DNA of 64,000 bases from Sporothrix humicola. Taxonomy: Eukaryota > Ascomycota > Sordariomycetes > Ophiostomatales > Ophiostomataceae. Under the pieces are notes generated by a model. The model was given only the letters and a program-made list of their open reading frames with translations, was not told the DNA's origin and did no database searches. The stretch covers positions 1 through 64,000 of the forward strand of contig WNYE01000135.1 of the NCBI GenBank assembly GCA_021396245.1, read 5' to 3'. Positions 30,845-42,499 of the stretch are shown here, in pieces. Each line of letters opens with the position of its first letter. Position 1 is the stretch's first letter. The translations under genes and the position numbers were made by a program.

Positions 30845-32152
30845 ATGGTCTCCGTCGACACCATGGCCAACGCCACCTTCTCGGGCGACTTGCCGCCGCT
30901 GCCGGCCTACACTCTCGAGCCGATGCCGCGTCTTCTCCCCTTCATGTCCGACTTTGTCCTCTCCCTTATCCTGCCGCACCTGTCCTACTGGATTGTTTCG
31001 GGCATCTTCCACGTCATCGACACCCTCGATCTCTTCCCCGCGTACCGTCTGCACACTCCCGAGGAGATCTCAGCGCGCAACCATGCGTCGCGCGGCGAGG
31101 TCGCCCGTGATGTCGTCATCGAACAGGTCATCCAGATGTTTACCACCGCCTTCTTGTCCTATACCGAGCCGATGCAGATGACGGGCATGGAAGATTACGA
31201 TGTCGCCGTCTGGGCCCAGCGCATCCGCCTTGCCCAGCGCGCGCTGCCCACTGTGCTCAGCCTGGTCGGTCTTAACGCGGCCGCCCTCGCCAAGAGCATG
31301 TCTGCAACACACCCGCTGCTGGCTGGCGCTCTCGCTGGCGGCCAGTATCCCTTCCTGACCACCGAGCTGACCGGCAACGGCAGCAGCGCTGGCACAGCTA
31401 CAGGCGCCGTCCCTGCTTTTGCTTCGTGGGAGATTATGCTGGCCAAGGCCATCTACTGGGGCGTCATCCCGATGTTCCAGTTCTGGTTTGGTGTTGTCTT
31501 CATGGATGCCTGGCAGTACTTCTGGCACCGTGCCATGCACGTCAACCGCTGGATGTACGTCCACTGGCACTCGCGCCACCACCGCCTGTACGTTCCGTAC
31601 GCCTACGGTGCGCTCTACAATCACCCCGTCGAGGGCTTTGTCCTGGACACCGCCGGTGCTGGTCTGGCCTACAAGTTGTCGTTCATGACGCCGCGCATGG
31701 GCATGTACTTCTTTGTCTTCAGCACCATCAAGACCGTCGACGACCACTGCGGCTACGCCCTGCCTTGGGACCCGCTCCAGCGCATCACCAGCAACAACGC
31801 CGCCTACCACGACATCCACCACCAGAGCTGGGGCATCAAGACCAACTTCTCGCAGCCCTTCTTCACTTTCTGGGACCGCCTTCTGGGCACCATGTGGCAG
31901 GGTGACACTACTCTCAAGTACGCACGCGACCGCAACACTGCGGCCCGCAAGACTGCTGCTGCTGCCGCCGCCGCCAGCACCCCCGCAACACCCTCCAGCA
32001 AGCCTTCCACACCGGCGAGACTGGCGACGCCAACGATCGAAGAAGATTCTGAGTCTACAACGACGGGCAGTGAAAAGCCCACTATGACACGCAAGTCTGC
32101 TCGGACAGCAAAGAAGTCGCCCAAGCCCAAGGCCAAGACGGTCAAGGCTTAG
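30845..32152 (+). CDS. SUR2: Sphingolipid (sphinganine) C4-hydroxylase Sur2
   Basis: A single exon encodes 435 residues. The first ATG (30845, MVSVDTMANATFSG) is used; an in-frame ATG 18 nt later gives a start like many relatives. The three histidine boxes of membrane di-iron hydroxylases are present: HRAMH (228-232), H-W-HSRHH (240-246) and HDIHH (322-326). Several hydrophobic helices surround them, e.g. WEIMLAKAIYWGVIPMFQFW. The enzyme hydroxylates the long-chain base at C4 to make phytosphingosine in the ER. The C-terminal ~80 residues are a Lys/Pro/Thr-rich, Ala-rich low-complexity tail longer than in yeast, ending in a polybasic stretch (KKSPKPKAKTVKA). The 200-nt upstream open frame is C/T-rich leader and is not included. 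Confidence 0.93.
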   Translation: MVSVDTMANATFSGDLPPLPAYTLEPMPRLLPFMSDFVLSLILPHLSYWIVSGIFHVIDTLDLFPAYRLHTPEEISARNHASRGEVARDVVIEQVIQMFTTAFLSYTEPMQMTGMEDYDVAVWAQRIRLAQRALPTVLSLVGLNAAALAKSMSATHPLLAGALAGGQYPFLTTELTGNGSSAGTATGAVPAFASWEIMLAKAIYWGVIPMFQFWFGVVFMDAWQYFWHRAMHVNRWMYVHWHSRHHRLYVPYAYGALYNHPVEGFVLDTAGAGLAYKLSFMTPRMGMYFFVFSTIKTVDDHCGYALPWDPLQRITSNNAAYHDIHHQSWGIKTNFSQPFFTFWDRLLGTMWQGDTTLKYARDRNTAARKTAAAAAAASTPATPSSKPSTPARLATPTIEEDSESTTTGSEKPTMTRKSARTAKKSPKPKAKTVKA

Positions 32153-35100
32153 GTTGATTCTGTCGAGTTCACTCAGTTTTAACGCAGCAAGGGAAGCCTT
32201 CTCATCTCTTCTCAGTCCTTTACTCTCATTCGCTCCCATTCGCTCTTCTTCTCTTTCCTTTTAATGCCTCTATAAACTCTTTTTAATCATCATTTTACAC
32301 GCCATTCTTACATTCGCTTCACTTGTACCTATCTTCTTTCTCTTCTTCCCCTTCTTCTCGGCCGCTTGATGCCTACTCTTCCGCTATCAGCTCCTTTTCT
32401 TTTCAGGAATGATTTTGTATACGAAGGACGGGCATAAAAAGGCACGTCAAAGGCGCTGCTCGCCTGCTTCTTTTTCTTTCATCTTTTTTACTTTATTATT
32501 TCTTCATTTTTTGCTTTACATCCTGGGCATCGGGTAGGCGTTTTCTTCTTTTGTTTTTCTTTATATAATGCCGTCTACTTGTGGACTGGACGGCCATGGA
32601 CCGTTTTGACTCTCCATAATACAAACTATTAATGCTTTATCTTTCTTTTCTGTTCTTTTCTTGTTTCTCTTATATCGGTTTAGGACCAGGTTACCTTCTT
32701 GTCCAGACTCACAAGTCTTACACCCTTCTTGCCTAGCCCAACCCGATTGTCTAGTAATGGACATGCCGGGTCTTCTTTTCTTTTTTGTACCTTCTATTTT
32801 TCTTCTTTGTAACTTGGAACGCACAAGAATGAGCACACGCGAGCAGACATAAATAAAGATGTCCACACAAAATCACAATCCTATTTCATGATGGAGTGAG
32901 GTTAAATGGCTTAACTTATAATTAGTTACAGGCATTTGTGAGATGCATCTTTCGACACAATAAATAGGCGTCACAAAGGGTTGTATATAAATTATCAAAT
33001 GTGGTAGGAACAGTCCGACATCTGGTATTTAATATGTAAACGACTACCTGGCTTTTTTTTCTTCTCCTTTTTTCAGAAAAAAAAAAAAGAATGAAAAAGA
33101 AGAAGAAAAAAGAAAAGAAAAAAAAAATCGGTTTACCTTGATATTGAAGAATTTTCGCTCATGAAAAGGATGTGAAAATACAATCATCTGGACTAAAACG
33201 GCGAGGACAAAGTAAAAAAATAGTGAAGAATAAAACGACGAAGAAAAGAACAACAATAGGCAAGTTTCTTTGAAGATGAAATATGGGACAAAGTATCAAC
33301 AGACTTTCGTCCGTATAGATCGGACGACGTTGTCTTCCCGTGCCGCCCGTTATTTAGGGACATATCTGTTTACGGACACTTATTCTCGAACAGCTTAATT
33401 TGGAGCCGTTCTGTGGATGAACTGAGCTGTTACAGTACGACGGGAACGCATATATATGTGCCCTTAATTTGCCTGCTCCAACCGCCTCAGTCGCACAAGG
33501 TACGGCGTACTACCACGATTGTACTGCCCACTCGACGCGGGTGGCTTTTTCGTACGATATAACGCGACGGGCTGTCAGATTTAAGGACACAGATTTGCAA
33601 ATGTGGCGTGAGATGCAGTCGGACATTTCCTCACTTGACTTTCGACATTGGCTTTTCTGGCCGAGTATTCTGTCTGCGTCAAGTCTGGGGAAGTTTGTGG
33701 AGGCGACTCGCAGTACATCAGCCTCGCCGAAGCCGCATCCGTTGTTGTCATGGCAAACCGCTGTTGTTGACAGGGAACATGCATATCAATGATATCTTGG
33801 GCACAGCAGGTTAAAAAGAACTTTGTATCTTTGTTCTCCTGGTCACTGTGTCGTTTCTCCATGCGACTTCTGTCTCTTCCCGAAACAGGCTGCGCCTTTT
33901 GCACGGCTTGGTTCGTTCCTGCAGGCACAAAGTGCTTTAGCGTCGGCGGTTGGGTGCAGTGTGCTTTCCCCCTGGAGCTAGGGCTAAACTGAGCAAGTGT
34001 GTGTGTTTTCCAGCAGGAGCGACCGCTATGCCGAACGTGGTTCGAGGTTAACTGGGGTGGGAAAGGGGAAAGAACGACAGGCGGCGAACAATGAGGATAG
34101 GCACAGAAATGACGATATTGGAGGAAAGAGCAAAGCGAAAAACCGGCAAAGGAAGACACGAACGGAAGGCAGTGGAATGTGTAATGGGGTGCTCGGCAGA
34201 AGTGCCTGCCTCGCCTATGTTGCTGCCACATGAGGGTTGTCTCCTTTATTTTTGTCTGGAATGTAAAATCAACAAAACAGGACAAGATGACCGTTGTCAC
34301 CACTTCACAACTCTTCAACCGTCAACAATGCACCGGCTTTCCCATTTCTGCCCGTTGTGCCAACACCCTTGTCCTCCCCTGGCCGGCATTGTCGTTACAG
34401 ATGGCAGTCACCGACGGCCAATAGACTCAATCGCTGGGTCCATCGCCGTGATGCTACAGAACAACTGGCAGAACAAAGCAGAAAACGACAACAGCACATT
34501 GCAGACTGTTGAAGACTGATGCAGAGTTGCAAGTGTATTGTCGTCCGTGCGCATCAAGCTGACCTGCGCGCCAAGACCGGGAACCCCTGTCAGCCTGTTC
34601 CTCAGTGTTCCCTCTCATGACCCTGACTGGAGCTTTCACATCTCTGATCCCCCTTCCTGTGGCCGTCTCAAAAGGCTGATTGGCTGGTGAGTGTTATTCC
34701 TCGTTTCTGTTTTCCACTGCATTGTCTTTTGGTTTTTCTCCGCCTGTCCTTCAATGGAAACCTGTCTTACAATTCGTTAACCATCCAGTTTCAAAACATA
34801 GGAATTTCCTACAGAAAAAAAGGAGAAGAAGTGCCGGCAATGAAACAAGCCAAACAAGCCAAACGAGACCCATTTAGCACGTTCAACAAGAGGAAAAGGG
34901 GCAACGACCACGGCCGTAGGGTCCGTCGATATCATAGCTCCAAATAGCTCCTTGGAGCAGGCGAATACCTTCTTCCAAATATCGCCCAGCGGCTGAAGAA
35001 TTGGGGAAGAGTTGGGAATAAAGTGGCTCAGTGGGTTCTCTGTCAGGGTGTCCGAGCGAGCTGAACGATCGGCGTGGAAAGAGAGGAAAAACTAGCGAAA

Positions 35101-36909
35101 AGAGACAAAAAGAGACTGCGACAAGGTGAATGGGAAAAGAAAAAACCGGGTCTTGTCCATCATGTTCCAGGGGCCATGTGGTCATCCCACACAAGATCTG
35201 TGGACGAGAGGAATGGCGGAACAATGGACAAAAGTACTGCAAATTGCTGGAGATGCAGTGATAGACCGCATGGTGTCTGTCCTTGGAGGGAGAGACAAGT
35301 GAAGGATCCCCGGCATCTTTGCACGTCAAATGCTAATTGCCAATGGGCGCCAGCGAACTTATTGAACAGCGAAGCATTTTTTATGCTGTGGTATCTCGTG
35401 TTATGTCGTGCTTTCGTTGTCTTCCGCGTTTTTCTTCTGTCCTCTTCTTTTCTCTCTCCTTTTCTGTCTTTTCTTGATTTTTCTCATCCCACAGATCCGA
35501 ACTCCGGAAACATGCCGATGACAAAAAAGACGAGACGACCGTCTCTCAGCTAGGCGGTCTTTTGGTTCGTTGGGGTGACGAAAAGGAACTAATTAACGAC
35601 AAGCTTCTTCTTGGTCTCGTCCAAGCCCATCCTTGTTCGTCCCAGTCGACTCGCTCTCCTTGTCCCTCCTCTGCCCCTGTCCGTCTCAACTCGACGATCT
35701 TGAAATCCCGCCTGGTTCCCATCTTTCTTTTCCCTCACAACTTCATCCTTTTTTTTCTTTCTTTTCTACCTCCTTTCGAACGTCTTTTTGGACAGTTCAA
35801 CAGTCCTTCCGTTGTGTCGAGATACCACATCCTCTCTTTATTCTCTTACACGGCTGCACACCATTTTGGCGGTCCTCTCCACTCCCATACCTCCAACCTG
35901 GTTCTCCTGGCGCGTCCCTTACAACAGTACTCTTTCTCTAAGCGCCCGCAACATCAACCACTCTTTCTTGGCTGCACCACAGTTTCTCGTCTCATCCTAT
36001 CGCAGACTCTCATCTCCCAGCATTGAGAGGACCAACACATATTTTCGTTCCTGAAACGAAACAAGCGAAGTGGCGGAGGAGAAGGTGGACAAAAAGACGC
36101 AAACCAACAAGCTCAGACCAGCACTCTATTGGCCAATTCGACGAAGCTTACATCCGGCCGAAACCATCACCACCGTACGAACCTCTGGACGGCCGACCAT
36201 GGTCTCGGGAACCGCTTATACCTGCATCGAAACCCACACGATGCCGTGATCACCACCTCTGGTAGGCTTCGGTAGTAACAACGATCGTAACAACACTCTC
36301 GACTCTCTCTGGCTGCACCAACTTTTGCACCCTTTGTATACTCCTCATCCTACTCAATATTCACTGCGGTTCATCCCTCACCTCGCAATACCTGTCTCTG
36401 TTACCGCCGCCAACTATTACCTGCATCTATTGCTCGGCATCCGATTCGCCAGTACTTGAAAATTCTCACTATCCATTCTCCTGTCCCTGTATCAGCATTA
36501 TCCCTTCGACAACGCAGACACACGAGCAAACGAGACAGCCGCGCCTGGCCTCGTCCTTTGAGGCCCAGAAAAATAGACGCCCCCCCTCCACTACCTGGGC
36601 CTCACGAACCCCTTTCATCTCTTCTTTTTTTGTCTCTTGATACTTTCCTTGCCATCTTCTTTTGTGTGTCGTCGCCATATTTTCTGTTCTACGTCGACCT
36701 ATCGCCTCTTCCTCGCCTATTTCGCGGATCCTCGTTCGCATCGGCCACTTGCATCGAATCTCCACTTTGAGCGGAACAGGTCCCAAGCGCCTGGCGCTTA
36801 ACTCGAGATTTCTGGCCGCAACCTCTGCAACCCACGAGAACGCAATCTTGGAAAAAGGAGGGAGAAACCAGGGACAACCGAGTCGACAAGTCGAAAATAG
36901 ACAGAAACG
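32153..36909. other. 4.8-kb gene-free region
   Basis: No ORF here shows codon bias or a recognisable domain. The SUR2-proximal part is T-rich 3' UTR-like sequence. Around 33050-33130 a T-rich tract is followed by an A-rich tract. From ~35,550 to 36,909 the plus strand is strongly C/T-rich, as in a long 5' leader, and includes a perfect ATTGGCCAAT palindrome at 36128-36137. Confidence 0.6.
36128..36137. promoter_or_regulatory. Palindromic double CCAAT box (ATTGGCCAAT)
   Basis: A perfect 10-bp palindrome with CCAAT on both strands, ~780 nt upstream of the glycogen-binding-like gene's start codon. CCAAT is bound by the fungal HAP/CBC complex (established knowledge). The same 10-mer recurs inside that gene's first intron. 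Confidence 0.4.
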
Positions 36910-39900
36910 ATGGAGACTAGAGACGCCATGAAGCCCAAGTACGTGGAAGGCGTCTGCGGCTCAAAAGCATTCTTATATGCCATGGACCCGACCACGACAC
37001 TCTTTACTTTTATGCTGTGAGTACTTCTTTCCTTTTTCTTTCTCAATATTCCCTTCCATTCATTCTTTCCTTTTGGTTTTATATCAACCTTCTTTCGTTT
37101 CCTTTTGAATTCCTTTTTCGTTGTTGTGTTTCTTTTTGTTTCTTTTATTTCCCTCTTTACTCTCAATATTGTTTTTCTCATCTCCATTCATTTACTTCGC
37201 ATTCCCCTGGGTTCTTTCCGCAGTGCTGTCGTACTTTTGTTTATTTGATCTCATCTCCCTTTATTTTCATTCATTTATTTTCAGCTCGCGCTTGTCGCAG
37301 GCCCTTTCTTCCCTCCCACAGAGTACTTTCTTTTCTCTTCAGCCTTTCAGCCTCTTCAGCTTTCAGTTGCTTTTGCTCAATTGCTTCCAATTTCCCTTTT
37401 CGGATGGTATCGACGCATAATTCGCCTGCTAGCCGAATTGCCTATTTTCCTCTGCAGCCTCATCTCCCTCATTTTTACCAGCTCCGGTACTGGCTACTGC
37501 AGCTTTTATTTGGCCCTTCATTTCAGTCACCCACGAACACAAGCCTTTTCGTTTATTCTCATTTTTTTTTTCTTTCCTCTTTCAATTTTCGAGGTCTTTT
37601 CGGTAAATGCGTTGATCGCACTACCGTCGCCAATTGTATGTTTGTTGCCATATTCGTTTTGCTTTATTGCCTCGCCTCGTCTGTTCAATTCATTTGCCTT
37701 TTTCTTCTCTTTTTTCGCCGCCCTATTTCTGTCCCCATTTCCTCTCCCTTCCGTCCACATTTTGACACAGCAACAATCCCGTCGAGCCCCGTTCTCTGCG
37801 CAAAAAGCCCGTGCTTGCCAATCAGGAGACGATGGGCCAGGGAAGTCTGAGGCAAGACGTCTCTGCTGTTCTCCTGCTTCTCCCTGCTTCTCCCTGCTTT
37901 TCCACCCATGAAGTGTCACTTTCTGGAAATACGGCACTGTTCGCTCGTCCCGAAATAACTACAGGCAACCAGCAACGAACGACATTGGGCGGGCGGCACG
38001 ACGACACGCCAAGTCAACGTGTTGACGTGTTCAGGGCGCGAATGAGAGAGAGAGAGAGCGACAGAGAGCCAAAGAGCTCTCCGGCGTCCCCGTCAGCCCT
38101 AAACATCCACTCTTACACCAATTGGCCAATTGCACCCATTGCACCTGATTGCACATGCAACCCCCAAATAACACCCCTGCATCTTTCCCCTGCCTCATCT
38201 TCCTTCTGGGTTGTGTCTCCCTGCAACGCCTGATAGGCCAATCGTCCAAGCTTTCGTCATTTTAAAAATAGGCTGCCGAAATAGATGAGCTCGATGCACA
38301 CGCAGATGAGAGCAACGGATGGCTGCAGATTGAGAGATGACAACGGACGAGACGAGATGAGACTTGTGAGAATTGCACAGCACAAAGTCGGCGGGAAAAG
38401 TAAAGAACAAACGGCAAAGTGGCCCTTGTTTCATCCTCGGCCTTGCCTAAGCTCATTCCTTTGAACTTTGGTTGAGGCTTATGCCGTTTTCTCCCCCATG
38501 TCATCGTCGCCCTGCCCTATCTCATTGTCAACCTCTGACGAGTGATGGAGTGATGTGCCGTTCTCCATCAACACGGGCACCCCAAAAAGGGCAAAGTCTC
38601 GGGCGAGACCTCAGCGTCGGCGACGAGGTTGTGCTTCCTTTTGGGCCCTGGTTGCTCGTGGAGTTTGTTTGCTTCTTCAGCTTCTATCTGGGTTCTTCTT
38701 TGGGCTCTTTTGCGCTTCTTCCGCCGCTCATCATTTCCCCATTTGCGCGGACCACTTGCTGCACCAGTTCCTGCTGGTCCTCATCTCTCCCAGCTCGTCG
38801 TCATCCTCCTTCCTCGTGTTTCTCTTGACCTTCTTTTGCTTCTGCTGAGTTCTTTGCCCTTGTTTTGTTTTTGTCTGCTTCTCACCTCTGCTTTCTCATC
38901 ATTCTCTTCACCCTTCCCGGACTTTCCGTTCTTCTCGCTTCTCGATTTTCGTCCGTCTTCATTCGAATAGAAATATGAAGTGCTGACCGTCGCTCCTCTT
39001 CAGACGAACTGATCCTTCCGTCAACACTGTCCGCCTTCTCGGGTCCTGGGACAACTTCAGCATGACTTACGCTATGGAACGTGACAGCCGTCGGGACCGT
39101 GGCCAATGGCGAGGCTGCCACACCTTTCAGAATATTATCTGCGACGGCGACGCCCCTGTCAACCATGTTCCCCGTTCTGGCGGGCTGAAAATGGGTCAGA
39201 CCTATTATTACTATGTAAGTCTTAGTTCTCAGTCTTTCTTAGCCTTTCTTATTATTTCTTATTCCGCTTGTTATATCCACCCTTGTTGTTCCCTTGATCG
39301 TCGTCTTCTTCGTCTTCTCTTGTCCTTCTTTTCCCTCTGCCTTTTTATATTAGCCTTCCTTCCCCTTCTTTATTTTTTACTCTCTCATCCTCTCGATTTC
39401 TTCTATCCATTTCGTCTTCGACCCATCACCACCTGCCTTCAACGACTAACAAACATAATCAGTACGAGGTCGACGGCTCCATCGAAACACATGACCCGGC
39501 CGTGCCATCGACAGCAGCCTGCCCTTACCTGCCCGGCCAACGAGTTAACACGCTCTGGGTTCCAATCGAGCAATCCACTCGCCAGCGGAGCGCCTCTGTG
39601 AACTCTGTCCATCCCGGCAACTTCAAGACCATGGATCCTGCCGACAAGTTCGTGACACCACGGCCACCACCGGCCATCCCTTCCGTCGTGGGACCATCGC
39701 CACCCCCAGCAACCGCCATGGCTATTCCATACGAGCGGCGGCCACTGGAGTCGTCATGCAGCAACAAGCGCTCTCTGTCGCCTCTGCCTGCACCAAGACA
39801 CCTTCTCCGCCACCAGCGCTCTGTCCGCTCGCTGTCTCCATCGCCGTCACTCTCTACATGGTCTCCACGGAGGCTTTTTGCTCGCCGCGCTAGCCCGAGC

Positions 39901-41079
39901 CGCGAGGTGAAGCTGGCCGACGAGCAAACCGAAGAGGACGACGGCGCTTTGCCGTCCTCCGTAAGCAGCGAGAACGAAACTTACCTTCACCGGCCAGTTC
40001 TTTCGTCAAGACTGGTCTCTTCTTCATCCGCATCCTCCATCTCCTCTATTTCCCGCATTCCTCGCAACCGCCAGGGTGGCCTGGCACCTGCTCCTGCTCC
40101 ATACTACCCGTCGTCTGCTTCACAAGGCAGCCAGTCCCGGGATATTTCGCCCGAGTCGCTGCGGCGCTTCCTTGTCGATGATGTACCCCCCTCGCTCGAG
40201 AGCCTGGCGTCTGGCGACAATGCTAGCGTTGCCAGCCGCAGTGCATCTTCGACGGTGCCAGCTGTTGATGTGGACACAAACGTTGCGGGTCAGAACTCGT
40301 CCTTTTTCCTGCCCGAGACTGACGACGAGGACGAGGACGATCTGGACGGCTTGAACGCTGTCGACGACGACGAGCACAACTTTGCCACGTCGGCCACGTC
40401 CGAGACGGCGCCAATGACCATCCTGTCGCCGCCACCGCCTCCGGCTTCACGCAACATCACGCCGATCAAGGCGCAAGAGGGGGAGAAGGTGGATGTTGTC
40501 GAGGTGGAAGCCGATGGGACTCCTGTCGCCGAGCTTCCGCTTTCGCTCCCAGAGGCTCCCACCCGGGCACCGCCTGCCATCCCTGAGCCGGTGCCTGAGC
40601 CGATTGCAGTGCCTGCAGAGGCTGAGCCTGAGGTTGCCACCGAGACTGTCGAGTCTGTTGCGACTGTCGAGGAACCCACCACACTGGACTTCCCCAAGCT
40701 CAACATCAGCCTCGATCTCCCCCCTGTGCTGGCACCTCCCTCGCCCATGTCACTTTCGCCCATGTCCATGTCATCCATGTCGGGTGCTCTGTCCTTCCGG
40801 TCACAGGAGGACGACAACGATGCCTCCATGAGAGAGCCCGAGCCCGTTGCCGCCCTGTTCCTGCCTCCACCCAAGCACCCTTTTGAGGGCGAGAGCAGCA
40901 AGGCAGGCCCGGAGTCTCAGCAGCACCGTCACCACCGCCACCACCTCGTCGATGCCGCCTTGACCGGCAGCACGGCCACGCTTGTCCCCGGCAATGGCCT
41001 GATCGGCTCTGGCACCACCAGCGGCCTCGATGACCTGGTTGATGAGCTTGGCTGGATGGCCACTGCCATTCAGGGCTGA
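36910..41079 (+). CDS. Conserved fungal protein with AMPK-beta/CBM48-like domain
   Basis: Three exons, 36910-37016, 39004-39214 and 39463-41079, encode 644 residues. Exon 1 ends ATGCT|GTGAGT, and exon 2 begins after a CTGACC branch site and CAG, restoring the frame as FMLRTDPSVNTVRLLGSWDNFS. This, plus QWRGCHTF and the downstream METHDP-like ETHDPAVPST and CPYLPGQRVNTLWVPIEQ, matches a conserved fungal family whose N-terminus resembles the glycogen-binding module of AMPK-beta (LLGSWDNF). The remaining ~500 residues are disordered, Pro/Ser-rich and acidic, ending in a short conserved motif (GLDDLVDELGWM). In-frame ATGs also lie at 36928 and 36982; the last gives MDPTTTLFTF, the start used by many relatives. 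Intron 1 is 1,987 nt. The function is unknown. Confidence 0.82.
38119..38132. promoter_or_regulatory. 14-bp perfect CCAAT palindrome inside intron 1
   Basis: CAATTGGCCAATTG is a perfect palindrome within the large intron. It contains the same ATTGGCCAAT core found upstream of exon 1 at 36128. Nearby are several C-A-rich TGCA repeats, and a GTCAACGTGTTGAC near-palindrome lies at 38013-38026. An internal promoter is possible. Confidence 0.4.
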
Positions 41080-42499
41080 GTCTCCTCACCAGTCATTCTT
41101 TCCCCTTTTCTATTTTCTTTTCTTTTTTTCGCATTTCCTTTGTCATTTCCTCTGTCTTGGTATCTTTTGGGTTTCAAAATTTAGAAGCGTTGGGATTACA
41201 CGGATTATATTTTCATTGGGTTAGCGACTTTCTTTTTTTTTTTTTTTTTTAACTTTTTTGGGATAGATGAGGACCCTTGGGATACGGCCTCACAAACGGT
41301 TTAAAATGGGTTTTATTTTTGTCTATTGGTTATTTACCTTACCATCTTACTTGGTGCATGTCGAATGAGACGTTGCAAACGATCTTTCATGGTCCAAAAC
41401 AAGGCGTTTCGGCGCTTCTTCAATCAACTTACATGAGTCCTACTTTAGGCCATGGTAATCGCAATCTTTTTTTATGACGTCGTCCTGCACGTTACAGACA
41501 ATCTGTGATCTTCGCCAAGCGCAATCGCCAATCTCTATTTTGTGGTCGGGAGAGTGCCACTAAGCCCTGTCGGGTGGCCTCGTATATTTCTTTCTGCATT
41601 AATTTTGGGCACAAAAAACACGTATATCGGAGGTAGACGTCTGTTCGAGTTTCCTAATCCGAGCCCGGAGCCGGTTTTTTGGTCCCGGCGGTCGTTGCGG
41701 TTGCGGTTGCGGCTTGGCGTATGACTTGGTGGCCGGGGTTTTCGCTTCTCACTGCACCTGACTGCCCGAAATATCGCCTGGAAGGGCTGAGTCCACAAGT
41801 AAGGTTTGTCGGTCTTCGGACGAAAATCCCACCGACTAAGAAGTCCGAGCCTGTGAATAAAAAGTGGAGCTTTTGCAAACACCGGACCTGGCAGGTATTG
41901 TACCATGTGCTGGCGATCACCGAAGACGGTGAGCACGAGCTTTTATGAAGGGGAGAAGAAGAAAAGTATAGGCAGAAACCTGACAAGCGGAGGTGTTGAA
42001 GAACTCGAATTTCTAATTCTGTCTCCTTTTTTTTGAGCAGATTTCCTGGTCGTGGGAACAATAAAAGGGAAGAGAGCGAAGGTTGGAATAGACAAACCAG
42101 CAAACCAGCAAACCTGACAAAGAAAACGACAAGGCTCTCATCTCATCTCATCTGTTAGTCGACCCAACTCGACTTGCCGGTGTCTCACCAAAGCCGTTCT
42201 TCTTTCAAACGCAGATGACAAGGACGAAGATCATATTCGACACGGAAGAAAAGAAGAAAGTGCAAAGAAGAGACAGCTTGCAATTGTCTTGCGCCTTGCC
42301 GCCCTTTTATTCCTTTCTGGCCTCATTGACATTCGTCCCTTTCATAAATCATTCCGCCAGACAGCCTGCATCAACATCCCCTCCCCCTCGGCATTCCTGG
42401 CGTGTCCGAACTCCTTTGGACTCCCAAATCTTACGCCGAGCTTCAACCGCCGTCGGCACTCGCACGCACTCACTTACTTACTTTACCCACTCGGGCAGG
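41080..42499. other. Intergenic region before the Zn2Cys6 gene
   Basis: About 1.4 kb with no supported gene. It has a ~20-nt T run near 41230 and a C/T-rich leader before 42500. Confidence 0.55.

Noticed and set aside
31070..32239. 389-codon minus-strand open frame
   Set aside because: Antisense shadow of SUR2; no recognisable motifs.
33469..34318. Overlapping 107- and 245-codon frames on opposite strands
   Set aside because: No codon bias, no conserved motif and no splice-supported extension; treated as chance ORFs.
37017..37850. 277-codon plus-strand frame rich in Phe/Leu/Ser
   Set aside because: Pyrimidine-rich intron sequence in which stop codons are rare; it begins at the splice donor and has no conserved motif.
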